Positions 1 to 6,403 are shown, numbered from the stretch's first letter. The stretch is DNA of 8,093 nucleotides from an uncultured Gallionellaceae bacterium (GCA_937873435.1 CALMWM010000426.1:1-8093); one strand, 5' to 3'. Translations and numbers: made by a program. Notes: generated by a model from the letters alone, not told the origin.

Positions 1-384
1 GAGGAAAAGCAGGCCCATATCGAGCGCGATGCCTTGCCGGAAGTAACCGGGGATTCCGCTCTGCTCATCGCGCTTTACCAGAACCTGATCGGCAATGCTC
101 TGAAATATAACGATGAACGCCCCGTGATCCGTATCACCGCCATAAAGGAAGACGGGCACTGGTTGTTCGGTGTGCAAGACAACGGAATCGGCATCGCTCC
201 CGCTTACGCCAAACAAATTTTCGACCCTTTCACACGCTTGCACGACAGAGGCCGCTATCAAGGTAGCGGCATCGGCCTGGCGATCTGCCGCAAGGTAGCG
301 GAAGTCCACAACGGGAATATATGGGTGGAATCCAGCGAAGGACAAGGCGCTCACTTCCGCTTCACGCTCGCTGCTGCGGATTAA
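1..384 (+). CDS. Sensor histidine kinase, C-terminal ATPase domain (5' end outside window)
   Basis: This is the last part of a two-component sensor kinase. The frame is open from base 1, so the true start, the sensor region and the phospho-accepting His (DHp domain) lie upstream of the window. What remains is a complete HATPase_c domain: N box with NLIGNALKYN (about 82-111), G1 box DNGIG (178-192), F box IFDPF (217-231) and G2 box GSGIGLAI (262-285), followed by the usual ending in WVESSEGQGAHFRFTL. All ATP-binding boxes look intact, so the kinase is probably active. The QNLIGNALKY and FTRLH stretches resemble hybrid/PAS- or phytochrome-type kinases, but the input signal cannot be told from this part. 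No response regulator gene follows; the next gene is nadE after 153 bp, so any partner must be upstream or elsewhere. Confidence 0.93.
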   Translation, partial: EEKQAHIERDALPEVTGDSALLIALYQNLIGNALKYNDERPVIRITAIKEDGHWLFGVQDNGIGIAPAYAKQIFDPFTRLHDRGRYQGSGIGLAICRKVAEVHNGNIWVESSEGQGAHFRFTLAAAD

Positions 385-525
385 TCGTATTGCCGGGTAG
401 ATTTCCGCTTATCACCTCTCATCTCCCCCGAATCAGAGGCTGGCAACTAGTGGATGTCGGCGCTACCCCCGGATTCTTCCTAGACTCTGGAGGTTTCAGC
501 CACCCCATTTCCGTGCGACCTGCGG

Positions 526-531
526 TAGAAT
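526..531 (+). promoter_or_regulatory. Candidate -10 element of nadE (possible leaderless start)
   Basis: TAGAAT (5 of 6 bases of the sigma70 -10 consensus) ends six bases before the nadE ATG, so transcription would begin at or within a base or two of the start codon. No convincing -35 hexamer is seen 16-18 bases upstream, and there is no Shine-Dalgarno sequence next to the ATG. The TAG of the hexamer is also an in-frame stop, so the coding region cannot extend upstream. The rest of the 385-537 gap shows no clear hairpin or gene. Confidence 0.35.
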
Positions 532-537
532 AATCGG

Positions 538-2145
538 ATGAAAATCGCCATCGCTCAAATCAACTGCACCGTCGGCGATCTCGCGGGAAATACCGCGAAG
601 ATTCTCGATTACGCGCTGCGCGCCAAAGAGCAGGGCGCCGCCATTCTGCTTACCCCGGAATTGGCGTTGACTGGCTACCCCCCGGAAGACTTGCTGTTGC
701 GCGACGGATTTTATACCGCCTGCGACCACGCCTTGTATCGCCTGGCAGCACAAATACACGGCATCACCGCCATCGTCGGCCACCCTATCCAATCCGGGGA
801 ACAGCGCTACAACGCCGCTTCGGTGCTGCGCGACGGCAAAGTCGTCGCCACCTACCGCAAGCAGAAACTGCCAAATCATTCTGTCTTCGACGAGATTCGC
901 TATTTCCACCCCGGAAACGAAGCATGCATATTCCAGGAAGGCGGGCTGAATTTCGGCGTCAACATCTGCGCCGACATCTGGGAGGAAGGCACGGCTACTG
1001 CCGCCCGCGCCGCCGGCGCCGACATTCTGCTGGTACTGAATGCCTCCCCCTACCACATGAACAAGCAGGATTCGCGCTACCAGGTCATCCGCGAGCGCAT
1101 CGGCGAATGCGGCATTCCGATAGTCTACGCCAACCTGGTGGGCGGACAGGACGAACTGGTGTTCGACGGCGCATCGTTTGTCATGGATGCCAAAGGAGGC
1201 CTGGTCGAGCAACTTCCCATCTTTGAAGAAGCGTTGGGCTTCGTCACCCTGGAAGATGGCGTTCCACGTAATGGCGCTCCCGTCGCAGCGCTCCCCATCG
1301 AAGCCAATGTTTACCGGGCGCTGTGCCTGGGCGTAAAGGACTACATCGATAAAAACGGTTTCCCCGGCGTGGTATTGGGGTTGTCCGGCGGCATCGACTC
1401 GGCGTTGACGCTGGCGATTGCGGTGGATGCCCTGGGCGCGCAGCGCGTCCAGGCCGTCATGATGCAGTCCGAATTCACTGCCGACATCAGCCTCCAGGAT
1501 GCGCGCAAAATGGCCGGGATGCTGGGCGTCCGCTATAGCGAAATCCCCATCAAGCCGGTCTTCGACACCTTTCTCAACACATTGGCGGCTGAATTCAAGG
1601 GGCTGCCTTTCGACACCGCCGAGGAAAACATCCAGGCGCGCATACGCGGTACCTTGCTGATGGCGCTGTCCAACAAATACGGTGCCATCGTCCTGACCAC
1701 CGGCAACAAGAGCGAAATGGCGGTGGGTTATGCCACGCTGTACGGCGACATGGCCGGCGGCTTTTCAGCCCTCAAGGACGTGCCGAAAACCCTGGTCTAC
1801 CGTTTGGCGAATTATCGCAACAACTTGAGCACGGTCATTCCCGAACGGATCATCACGCGCAGCCCGACCGCCGAACTGCGCCACGACCAGACCGACCAGG
1901 ATTCGCTGCCGCCCTATGAAATACTCGATGCAATCATGGAAGCCTATGTCGAGCACGATGTCTGCCCGCACGACATCATCGCCCAAGGGTACAGCGTTCA
2001 TGACGTGCGCCGCGTGATCAAACTGATCGACCTCAACGAATACAAGCGCCGTCAGGCCCCCGTCGGCGTGCGCATCACGCCGCGCGGTTTCGGCAAGGAC
2101 CGGCGCTACCCCATCACCTCGCGCTACAAGCCGTGGGCACAATAA
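538..2145 (+). CDS. nadE: Glutamine-dependent NAD+ synthase
   Basis: Cytoplasmic enzyme of the last step of NAD+ synthesis: it amidates deamido-NAD+ with ATP, using ammonia released from glutamine. The 535-residue protein has the two-domain layout of the glutamine-using form. Residues about 1-250 are a nitrilase-type glutaminase with the triad Glu41 (TPELALTGYPPED), Lys108 (YRKQKLPN) and Cys144 (NICADIWEE). Residues about 255-535 are the synthetase, with the ATP pyrophosphatase P-loop SGGIDSAL at 283-290 and the conserved TTGNKSEMAVGYATLYGDMAGG segment. The usual Tyr of LPNY is His114 here, a small departure. The ATG is fixed by the family N terminus (MKIAIAQINCTVGD) and by an in-frame stop 12 bases upstream. 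No Shine-Dalgarno is visible. glnB follows after 26 bp in the same direction, a linkage seen in betaproteobacteria. Confidence 0.97.
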   Translation: MKIAIAQINCTVGDLAGNTAKILDYALRAKEQGAAILLTPELALTGYPPEDLLLRDGFYTACDHALYRLAAQIHGITAIVGHPIQSGEQRYNAASVLRDGKVVATYRKQKLPNHSVFDEIRYFHPGNEACIFQEGGLNFGVNICADIWEEGTATAARAAGADILLVLNASPYHMNKQDSRYQVIRERIGECGIPIVYANLVGGQDELVFDGASFVMDAKGGLVEQLPIFEEALGFVTLEDGVPRNGAPVAALPIEANVYRALCLGVKDYIDKNGFPGVVLGLSGGIDSALTLAIAVDALGAQRVQAVMMQSEFTADISLQDARKMAGMLGVRYSEIPIKPVFDTFLNTLAAEFKGLPFDTAEENIQARIRGTLLMALSNKYGAIVLTTGNKSEMAVGYATLYGDMAGGFSALKDVPKTLVYRLANYRNNLSTVIPERIITRSPTAELRHDQTDQDSLPPYEILDAIMEAYVEHDVCPHDIIAQGYSVHDVRRVIKLIDLNEYKRRQAPVGVRITPRGFGKDRRYPITSRYKPWAQ

Positions 2146-2171
2146 TCACTTAACTATCCCTGGAGCCAAGC

Positions 2172-2510
2172 ATGAAAAAAATCGAAGCGATCATCAAACC
2201 GTTCAAGCTCGACGAAGTACGCGAAGCGTTGTCGGATATCGGCATTACCGGCTTGACCGTAACCGAAGTCAAGGGATTCGGGCGCCAAAAGGGGCATACC
2301 GAGCTTTACCGCGGCGCGGAATACGTGGTGGATTTTTTGCCCAAGGTCAAACTGGAACTGGTGGTGGCCACTACCCAGGTAGAAACCGCCATCGACACCA
2401 TCGTCAAGTCGGCACGCACCGGCAAAATCGGCGACGGCAAGATTTTCGTCACCTCGGTTGAGCAGGTGGTACGCATCCGTACCGGAGAAACCGACGAAGC
2501 GGCAATCTGA
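2172..2510 (+). CDS. glnB: Nitrogen regulatory protein P-II (GlnB)
   Basis: Small trimeric signal protein that reads 2-oxoglutarate and ATP/ADP and passes the nitrogen state to targets such as glutamine synthetase adenylyltransferase and NtrB. The 112 residues, the usual length, align almost end to end with E. coli GlnB. The T-loop (about 37-55) carries the uridylylation site Tyr51 in YRGAEY, and the C-terminal signature TGKIGDGKIFV is intact. Asp54 (VVDFLPK) is the GlnB-type residue; GlnK proteins usually have Asn there, and no amtB gene is adjacent, so GlnB is preferred over GlnK. A good Shine-Dalgarno (TGGAG, 2161-2165) lies six bases before the ATG. It follows nadE by 26 bp, probably as one transcript, although its own promoter cannot be excluded. 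Its stop codon shares a base with the next start. Confidence 0.96.
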   Translation: MKKIEAIIKPFKLDEVREALSDIGITGLTVTEVKGFGRQKGHTELYRGAEYVVDFLPKVKLELVVATTQVETAIDTIVKSARTGKIGDGKIFVTSVEQVVRIRTGETDEAAI

Positions 2511-2914
2511 TGGCCTACATCGCATGGAATGAGCGTTTCAGCGTCGGCAACCCGCTTATCGACCAGCAACATCAGGAATTGTTCTCGCTGATTGACCAGG
2601 CATACGGCGCCATCGGCGGTGACCCGCTCAACGAATATGAATCGTTATGGAATATCCTGTCGGCCTTGCTGGAATACACCCGCTTTCATTTCGCCGAGGA
2701 AGAAGGAATGCTGGAACAGGCCGGCTACCCAAGGCTGGCCGAACACAAGCTATTGCACAAGGATTTGCTGAAAAAGACCGAGGCTCTGATCGGCGCACTG
2801 GAAAACGGCGAGGCCGGCGTCGATGCCGAGAGTCTTTGCCAGTTTCTCAAGGATTGGATCGAACACCACGTTTTAACGGTGGACCGGGACTACATGCCCT
2901 ATCTGGCGCAGTAG
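2510..2914 (+). CDS. Bacteriohemerythrin (single-domain O2-binding di-iron protein)
   Basis: A 134-residue, single-domain hemerythrin that should fold as a four-helix bundle and bind O2 at a non-haem di-iron site in the cytoplasm; no signal peptide is present. All seven expected iron ligands are visible: His21 (IDQQH), His60 and Glu64 (FHFAEEE), His79 and His83 (EHKLLH), His120 and Asp125 (HHVLTVD). The N terminus (AYIAWNERFSVGNPLIDQQH) matches the family start, supporting this ATG. Known roles of such proteins are O2 storage or delivery, often in microaerophiles, and iron or O2 sensing. The ATG overlaps the glnB TGA by one base (TGATG) and has no Shine-Dalgarno of its own, so translation is probably coupled to glnB. 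It is the last gene before a strong inverted repeat. The family is near certain; the physiological role is inferred. Confidence 0.93.
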   Translation: MAYIAWNERFSVGNPLIDQQHQELFSLIDQAYGAIGGDPLNEYESLWNILSALLEYTRFHFAEEEGMLEQAGYPRLAEHKLLHKDLLKKTEALIGALENGEAGVDAESLCQFLKDWIEHHVLTVDRDYMPYLAQ

Positions 2915-2935
2915 CGACGGAATATCTCTTGCGCC

Positions 2936-2969
2936 CATACCCGACAGCCTCGCGAGGCTCTCGGGTATG
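2936..2969. terminator. 34-bp inverted repeat between convergent genes, likely bidirectional terminator
   Basis: The sequence is symmetric about one centre: a 9-bp outer arm CATACCCGA pairs with TCGGGTATG, one C/C mismatch follows, then the inner perfect palindrome AGCCTCGCGAGGCT. It lies between the stop of the hemerythrin gene (2914) and the stop of bamD (2983), which face each other, the usual place for a shared terminator. Neither side has a clean U-tract (TTCTCTACTT on the right is only pyrimidine-rich), so intrinsic termination may be partial; a 3'-end stabilising hairpin is the alternative. Confidence 0.65.
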
Positions 2970-2982
2970 CTTCTCTACTTCC

Positions 2983-3768
2983 CTACCAAAGCTTCCACCA
3001 AGGCGAACCTTCCTTGACGGCGCCATTGAGATACTTGCTGTTGGGGAAATTTTTCTGCACCACGCGCATGGTATCGTCGCGCAGATCGGCCATTCCCATC
3101 GCATCGTAGGCTTTCACCATCAACACCAGCGCTTCTTCAGCCGCAGGCGCCTGGGGGTAATGCTGCAACACGTACTGGCCGCGGTTGACCACCGCCACAT
3201 AGGCACCGCGCTTGAAGTAATAACGCGCCGCGTGGACCTCTTGGGAAGCCAGCGCATTGACCAGGTATTTCATGCGGGCCACCGCATCCGGCGCATATTT
3301 GCTGTCGGGAAAGCGATTCGCCAGTTCCTTGAACGATTCGAAGGATTCGCGCGCGGCCTTGGGATCGCGCTCCGACATGTCCTGGCTGGCGATGGCGCCA
3401 AGAAGGCCGAGATCCTCGTTGAAATTGACCAGGCCCTTCAGGTAGAAAGCGTAATCGACGTTGGGATGATTGGGGTGGAGCTTGATGAAGCGGTCGCAGG
3501 CAGCCACCGCGGAAACCGGCTCGCTGCTCTTGTAATAGGCGTAGGCGACTTCGAGCTGAGCCTGCTGCGCATATCGTCCATAGGGATAGCGCGCTTCGAG
3601 CGACTCGAAATATTTAATCGCCTTCTCGTAGCCGCCTTCATCCATTTGCGACTTGGCTTCGGAATAGAGCTTTTGCGCCGACCAGCCCCTGGTTTCGTCC
3701 TGCACTTCCGGCAACAAGCCGCAGCCACTTAGCCACAGCAGGAAAATTAACGCTAAACTACGCTTCAT
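2983..3768 (-). CDS. bamD: Outer membrane assembly lipoprotein BamD (YfiO/ComL)
   Basis: Essential lipoprotein of the BAM complex, which inserts beta-barrel proteins into the outer membrane. It is anchored in the inner leaflet of that membrane and faces the periplasm. The 261-residue product begins with a lipoprotein signal peptide (MKRSLALIFLLW) and the lipobox LSGC with Cys16 as the lipidated residue, followed by GLLPE. Residues about 27-240 are tetratricopeptide-type helical repeats, including YEKAIKYFESLEARYPYG and SAVAACDRFIKLHPNHPNVDYA, then the typical YYFKRGAYVAVVNR segment. Length is close to the E. coli protein. It diverges from rluD, the same arrangement as in E. coli, and the two start codons share two bases. 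A perfect TATAAT on this strand (3800-3795) lies about 27 bases before the start; a weak GGGG is the only Shine-Dalgarno-like run. Confidence 0.95.
   Translation of the reverse strand: MKRSLALIFLLWLSGCGLLPEVQDETRGWSAQKLYSEAKSQMDEGGYEKAIKYFESLEARYPYGRYAQQAQLEVAYAYYKSSEPVSAVAACDRFIKLHPNHPNVDYAFYLKGLVNFNEDLGLLGAIASQDMSERDPKAARESFESFKELANRFPDSKYAPDAVARMKYLVNALASQEVHAARYYFKRGAYVAVVNRGQYVLQHYPQAPAAEEALVLMVKAYDAMGMADLRDDTMRVVQKNFPNSKYLNGAVKEGSPWWKLW
3754..3759 (+). promoter_or_regulatory. Weak candidate -10 element of rluD
   Basis: TAAACT (4 of 6 consensus bases) ends seven bases before the rluD ATG, inside the bamD coding region. No Shine-Dalgarno is visible next to the ATG and no good -35 is seen. 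It is listed because its spacing resembles the -10-like hexamers of nadE, the FHA gene and the last gene. Confidence 0.18.
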
Positions 3769-4741
3769 GACGCAACCCCAAAATATTTTGCCCGATTATA
3801 ACCCAAAGCCAGAGCAACTCCATCTGGTCATTCCCTTCGATCTGGCCGGATTGCGCCTCGACCAGGCCTTGCAGAAATTATTGCCGGAATATTCGCGCAG
3901 CCGCCTGCAGGAATGGATCAAACAGGAACTGGTCACGGTCGATGGGAAAAGCGCCACCACCAAGCAGACGGTATGGGGCGGCGAATCCGTGCAGGTCGAA
4001 CCGCAGGCCTCCTCCGTCGAAAGTGCTTTCACAGCGCAGGATATCGCCCTCGACATCGTTTTCGAAGATGACACCCTGATCGTCATCGACAAACCGGCCG
4101 GGCTGGTCGTCCATCCCGGCAGCGGCAACTGGGAAGGTACCATGCTCAACGCGCTGCTCCATCACGCCACGCAACTCAGCGGCATTCCACGCGCCGGGAT
4201 CGTCCATCGCCTGGACAAGGACACCAGCGGATTGCTGGTGGTCGCCAAGACCCTCACCGCGCAAACCGACCTGGTGCGCCAATTGCAGGCGCGCACGGTG
4301 AAGCGCGAATACCTGGCGGTGGCGCAAGGCATCGTCGATCACGAAGGCACGGTGGAAGCCGACCTCGGACGCCATCCGGTGCATCGCACCAAAATGGCCA
4401 TCGTCCCCAACGGCAAGCCGGCCGTCACCCACTACCGCGCGCTGGAACACTACGCCGCCCACACCCTGATCGAATGTCGCCTGGAAACCGGGCGCACCCA
4501 CCAGATCCGCGTCCACATGCAATCCATCAGCCACGCTCTGGCGGGCGACCCAGTGTACGGCGGCAAACCGGTTGCCGCCACGCCTGCGGTGCGCGATGCC
4601 GTCAAGAAATTCGGGCGGCAAGCGCTGCACGCCGCCCGGCTCGGGCTGATCCACCCGGTCAGCCAGGCATTCATGGAATGGCGCGCCGAAATCCCCGCCG
4701 ATATGGCGGCGCTGATCGAGATCTTGCGCAGTGAGCAATAG
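3767..4741 (+). CDS. rluD: 23S rRNA pseudouridine synthase RluD (1911/1915/1917)
   Basis: Cytoplasmic enzyme that isomerises uridines in helix 69 of 23S rRNA, needed for normal ribosome assembly and termination. The 324-residue protein has an N-terminal S4 RNA-binding domain (about 27-80: LRLDQALQKLLPEYSRSRLQEWI). The catalytic RluA-family domain follows, with HRLDKDTSG at 147-155 and Asp150 as the catalytic residue, and the conserved LETGRTHQIRVHM and GDPVYGG segments later. It aligns with E. coli RluD throughout, which separates it from RluA and RluC. The first ATG adds about 17 residues before family similarity begins, so an in-frame TTG at 3788 is a possible alternative start. It is divergent from bamD and overlaps pgeF by 11 bp, the same order as in E. 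coli. Confidence 0.95.
   Translation: MTQPQNILPDYNPKPEQLHLVIPFDLAGLRLDQALQKLLPEYSRSRLQEWIKQELVTVDGKSATTKQTVWGGESVQVEPQASSVESAFTAQDIALDIVFEDDTLIVIDKPAGLVVHPGSGNWEGTMLNALLHHATQLSGIPRAGIVHRLDKDTSGLLVVAKTLTAQTDLVRQLQARTVKREYLAVAQGIVDHEGTVEADLGRHPVHRTKMAIVPNGKPAVTHYRALEHYAAHTLIECRLETGRTHQIRVHMQSISHALAGDPVYGGKPVAATPAVRDAVKKFGRQALHAARLGLIHPVSQAFMEWRAEIPADMAALIEILRSEQ
3795..3800 (-). promoter_or_regulatory. Candidate -10 element of bamD inside the rluD 5' end
   Basis: Read on the minus strand this is a perfect TATAAT. Transcription would begin near 3788, giving bamD a leader of about 20 bases. It lies about ten codons into rluD, so the two divergent genes would have promoters within each other's start regions. 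The -35 region (about 3818-3823) is poor. Confidence 0.4.
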
Positions 4742-5462
4742 CGACTGGATCACCCCCGACTGGCCGGCCCCCCCTAACGTCCGCACCCTCAGCACCACCC
4801 GCAACGGCGGCATCGGCAGCGCGCCGTACGCCAGTTTCAACCTGGGCGACCACGTCGGCGACGACCCGTTGATCGTGGCGCGAAACCGCTCCCTGCTGCG
4901 CGCTTATCTGCCCGCCGAGCCGCTGTGGCTGAAGCAGGTGCATACCGTCAACGTCGCCGATGCCGATACGGCGGCAGGCATACCCGAAGCCGATGCCAGC
5001 GTCGCGCGCCGCGCGAATAAAGTCTGCGCCGTGCTCACCGCCGATTGCCTGCCGATTTTGCTGTGCGACCGGCAAGGTACGGTGGTCGCGGCCGCCCATG
5101 CCGGTTGGCGCGGCTTGGCCGGCGGGGCGATCGAGGCCACGGTCGCGGCGATGCACGCCGATCCCGCGACGCTGATGGCCTGGCTAGGCCCGGCCATCGG
5201 CCCGGCCGCGTTCGAAGTCGGCGCGGAAGTCCGGGAAACCTTCCTCGCCCAAGATTCCGGCGCGGCAGCTGCATTCAGCACCCTCGGCAACGGCAAATGG
5301 CTGGCAGATCTGTATCGACTGGCGCGTCTCAGATTAATGCAGACCGGCATTTCACAAATCAGCGGCGGCGAATATTGCACTTACCGCGACCAGGAACGGT
5401 TTTTTTCCTACCGCCGCGACCATACAACCGGTCGTATGGCATCGTTGATCTGGCTCAGTTAA
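4731..5462 (+). CDS. pgeF: Purine nucleoside phosphorylase / polyphenol oxidase family protein PgeF (YfiH, LACC1-like)
   Basis: Member of the YfiH/LACC1 family (formerly DUF152). Homologues act on purine nucleosides, some show copper-dependent phenol oxidase activity, and E. coli PgeF has been linked to peptidoglycan editing. The 243 residues align along the full length of E. coli YfiH. The metal-binding set is present: His71 (WLKQVH), Cys106 (LTADCLPIL) and His123 (AAHAGWRG). The conserved AWLGPAIGPAAFEVG and the C-terminal FFSYRRDHTTGRMASLIW are also intact. The start is GTG, overlapping the rluD stop region by 11 bp, and there is no clear Shine-Dalgarno, so translational coupling to rluD is likely. 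No signal peptide is seen. The family is certain; which activity matters in this organism is not. Confidence 0.93.
   Translation: MSNSDWITPDWPAPPNVRTLSTTRNGGIGSAPYASFNLGDHVGDDPLIVARNRSLLRAYLPAEPLWLKQVHTVNVADADTAAGIPEADASVARRANKVCAVLTADCLPILLCDRQGTVVAAAHAGWRGLAGGAIEATVAAMHADPATLMAWLGPAIGPAAFEVGAEVRETFLAQDSGAAAAFSTLGNGKWLADLYRLARLRLMQTGISQISGGEYCTYRDQERFFSYRRDHTTGRMASLIWLS
5421..5438. repeat. 18-bp near-perfect palindrome at the end of pgeF
   Basis: CATACAACC is followed directly by GGTCGTATG: nine base pairs about one centre with a single mismatch. It is centred about 57 bases before the predicted transcription start of the FHA gene, an upstream-activator-like position. It also encodes the conserved HTTGRM residues of PgeF, so the symmetry may be chance. 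Confidence 0.25.
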
Positions 5463-5473
5463 TTCTTTGCGCC

Positions 5474-5479
5474 TATAAT
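5474..5479 (+). promoter_or_regulatory. Perfect TATAAT -10 element of the FHA gene
   Basis: A consensus TATAAT lies just after the pgeF stop (5462) and ends nine bases before the ATG at 5489. With the usual spacing transcription would begin at about 5485-5487, leaving a leader of zero to four bases. An in-frame TAG at 5483-5485 rules out an upstream start, and no Shine-Dalgarno is present. The best -35 positions are poor. Confidence 0.5.
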
Positions 5480-5488
5480 GCGTAGCCT

Positions 5489-6367
5489 ATGCCTGCAAGC
5501 AATACCAAAACCATACTGCTGATCGAACTGCTGGACAGCGGTCAGCCCTACGATGCCGCCGAAGTCGTCAAGCGCTTCGACGCGATAGTCGGCGAGCATG
5601 GCGGCAACCACATCAACGCCGTCGGCAAAAAAATTGTCTGCACCCTGGGCGACCCGAACATCGCGGCAGAAGCGGCAATCGCGATGATGCGCTGCGACTA
5701 TTCCGGCAAAGATCCCGCCCGCCAGATCGCCCGGATGTGCATTTGCCAGCTGGCCGCCGGCATGGATGCCAAGGAAGCCCACACCCAGGCCGTTTCCGCC
5801 GCGGTGCGCGAACTGGTGAAAGCTGCTGCCGGGCAGATCGTCACCACCCAGGAAACCGCGGCAAACCTGTCGAGCAAGCATGAAGTCAAGTTCGGCACGC
5901 CCGACGGCAAGACCGGCGTGCGCGTGTTCGAGATCGTTCCCCCGCCGCTGCCCAAGGCTGAAGAGGCTACCCGCCTGGCCTCCGTGGCCGACCGCACCGG
6001 CAAGAAGGTACGCCTGCGTTGGCGGCAAGCGCAAGCCAACATGGAACAAGCGCAGGCCAACAAGGAAATGGTGCTGTACGGCGAGCACCCTCTGATTACC
6101 TTCGGGCGCGAAGACGCCAACGACATCGTCAGCGACAGCAGCATGGCCTCGCGTCGGCACGGGCGGCTGGAATTCCGCAAGGGCGGCATTTTTCTGATCG
6201 ACGAAAGCACCAACGGCACTTTCGTCTTTCCCGAAACCGGCCCCAAATTCAAGGTCCAGCGCGGAGAACATTATCTTCCGCCGCGCGGCTATTTTTGCCT
6301 GGGCGAGGAAGTGAATGCCGACAATCCCGTCGCCATTCACTTCGTCACGGTCTTTTCCGCCAGCTAA
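5489..6367 (+). CDS. Degenerate class III nucleotidyl cyclase-like domain fused to an FHA domain
   Basis: A 292-residue soluble protein of two parts. Residues about 7-150 follow the class III adenylate/guanylate cyclase fold: a first strand (TILLIELLDSG), EHGGNHINAVGKKIVCTLGDP, then AAEAAIAMM and the late pattern AAAGQIVTTQET ending in GVRVFEIV. The two metal-binding Asp positions appear to be Glu13 and Lys47, so cyclase activity is unlikely. Residues about 195-285 are an FHA domain, a phosphothreonine-peptide reader, with its key residues in place: Gly206-Arg207, Ser221 and His224 (SRRH) and Asn242 (TNGTF). The linker holds two copies of a seven-residue unit (QAQANME, QAQANKE; 180-193), probably helical. 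A scaffold or signalling role that binds a phosphoprotein is inferred; the partner is unknown, and no Ser/Thr kinase gene lies in the window. It starts 26 bp after pgeF with its own -10 element. Confidence 0.8.
   Translation: MPASNTKTILLIELLDSGQPYDAAEVVKRFDAIVGEHGGNHINAVGKKIVCTLGDPNIAAEAAIAMMRCDYSGKDPARQIARMCICQLAAGMDAKEAHTQAVSAAVRELVKAAAGQIVTTQETAANLSSKHEVKFGTPDGKTGVRVFEIVPPPLPKAEEATRLASVADRTGKKVRLRWRQAQANMEQAQANKEMVLYGEHPLITFGREDANDIVSDSSMASRRHGRLEFRKGGIFLIDESTNGTFVFPETGPKFKVQRGEHYLPPRGYFCLGEEVNADNPVAIHFVTVFSAS
6026..6067 (+). repeat. 21-bp tandem duplication in the cyclase-FHA linker
   Basis: Two adjacent 21-bp units (6026-6046 and 6047-6067) agree at 19 of 21 bases and are in frame, giving QAQANME then QAQANKE. 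One unit is exactly one heptad, so gain or loss of a copy would lengthen or shorten a helix by two turns without changing its phase. Confidence 0.8.
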
Positions 6368-6403
6368 CGCACCAACAGCTAAAGTTATCAGGAGTACGTA
6401 CGC

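Noticed and set aside
391..473. Complementary CCGGGTAG (392-399) and CTACCCCCGG (464-473) in the gap before nadE
   Set aside because: The arms are short, need bulged bases and are separated by more than 60 bases; no riboswitch-like structure could be built around them.
496..1212. Open frame of 238 codons antisense to nadE
   Set aside because: Lies wholly opposite the glutaminase domain of nadE and its promoter region, without recognisable motifs.
2134..2151. Possible sigma54 promoter before glnB (TGGGCAC followed by AATAATCACTT)
   Set aside because: The GG of the -24 element is present but the GC expected ten bases later is AC, so the -12 element is missing.
2647..3732. Open frame of 361 codons on the plus strand across the hemerythrin gene and bamD
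   Set aside because: It crosses two well-supported genes in another frame and strand and also the terminator-like repeat; its product shows no family pattern.
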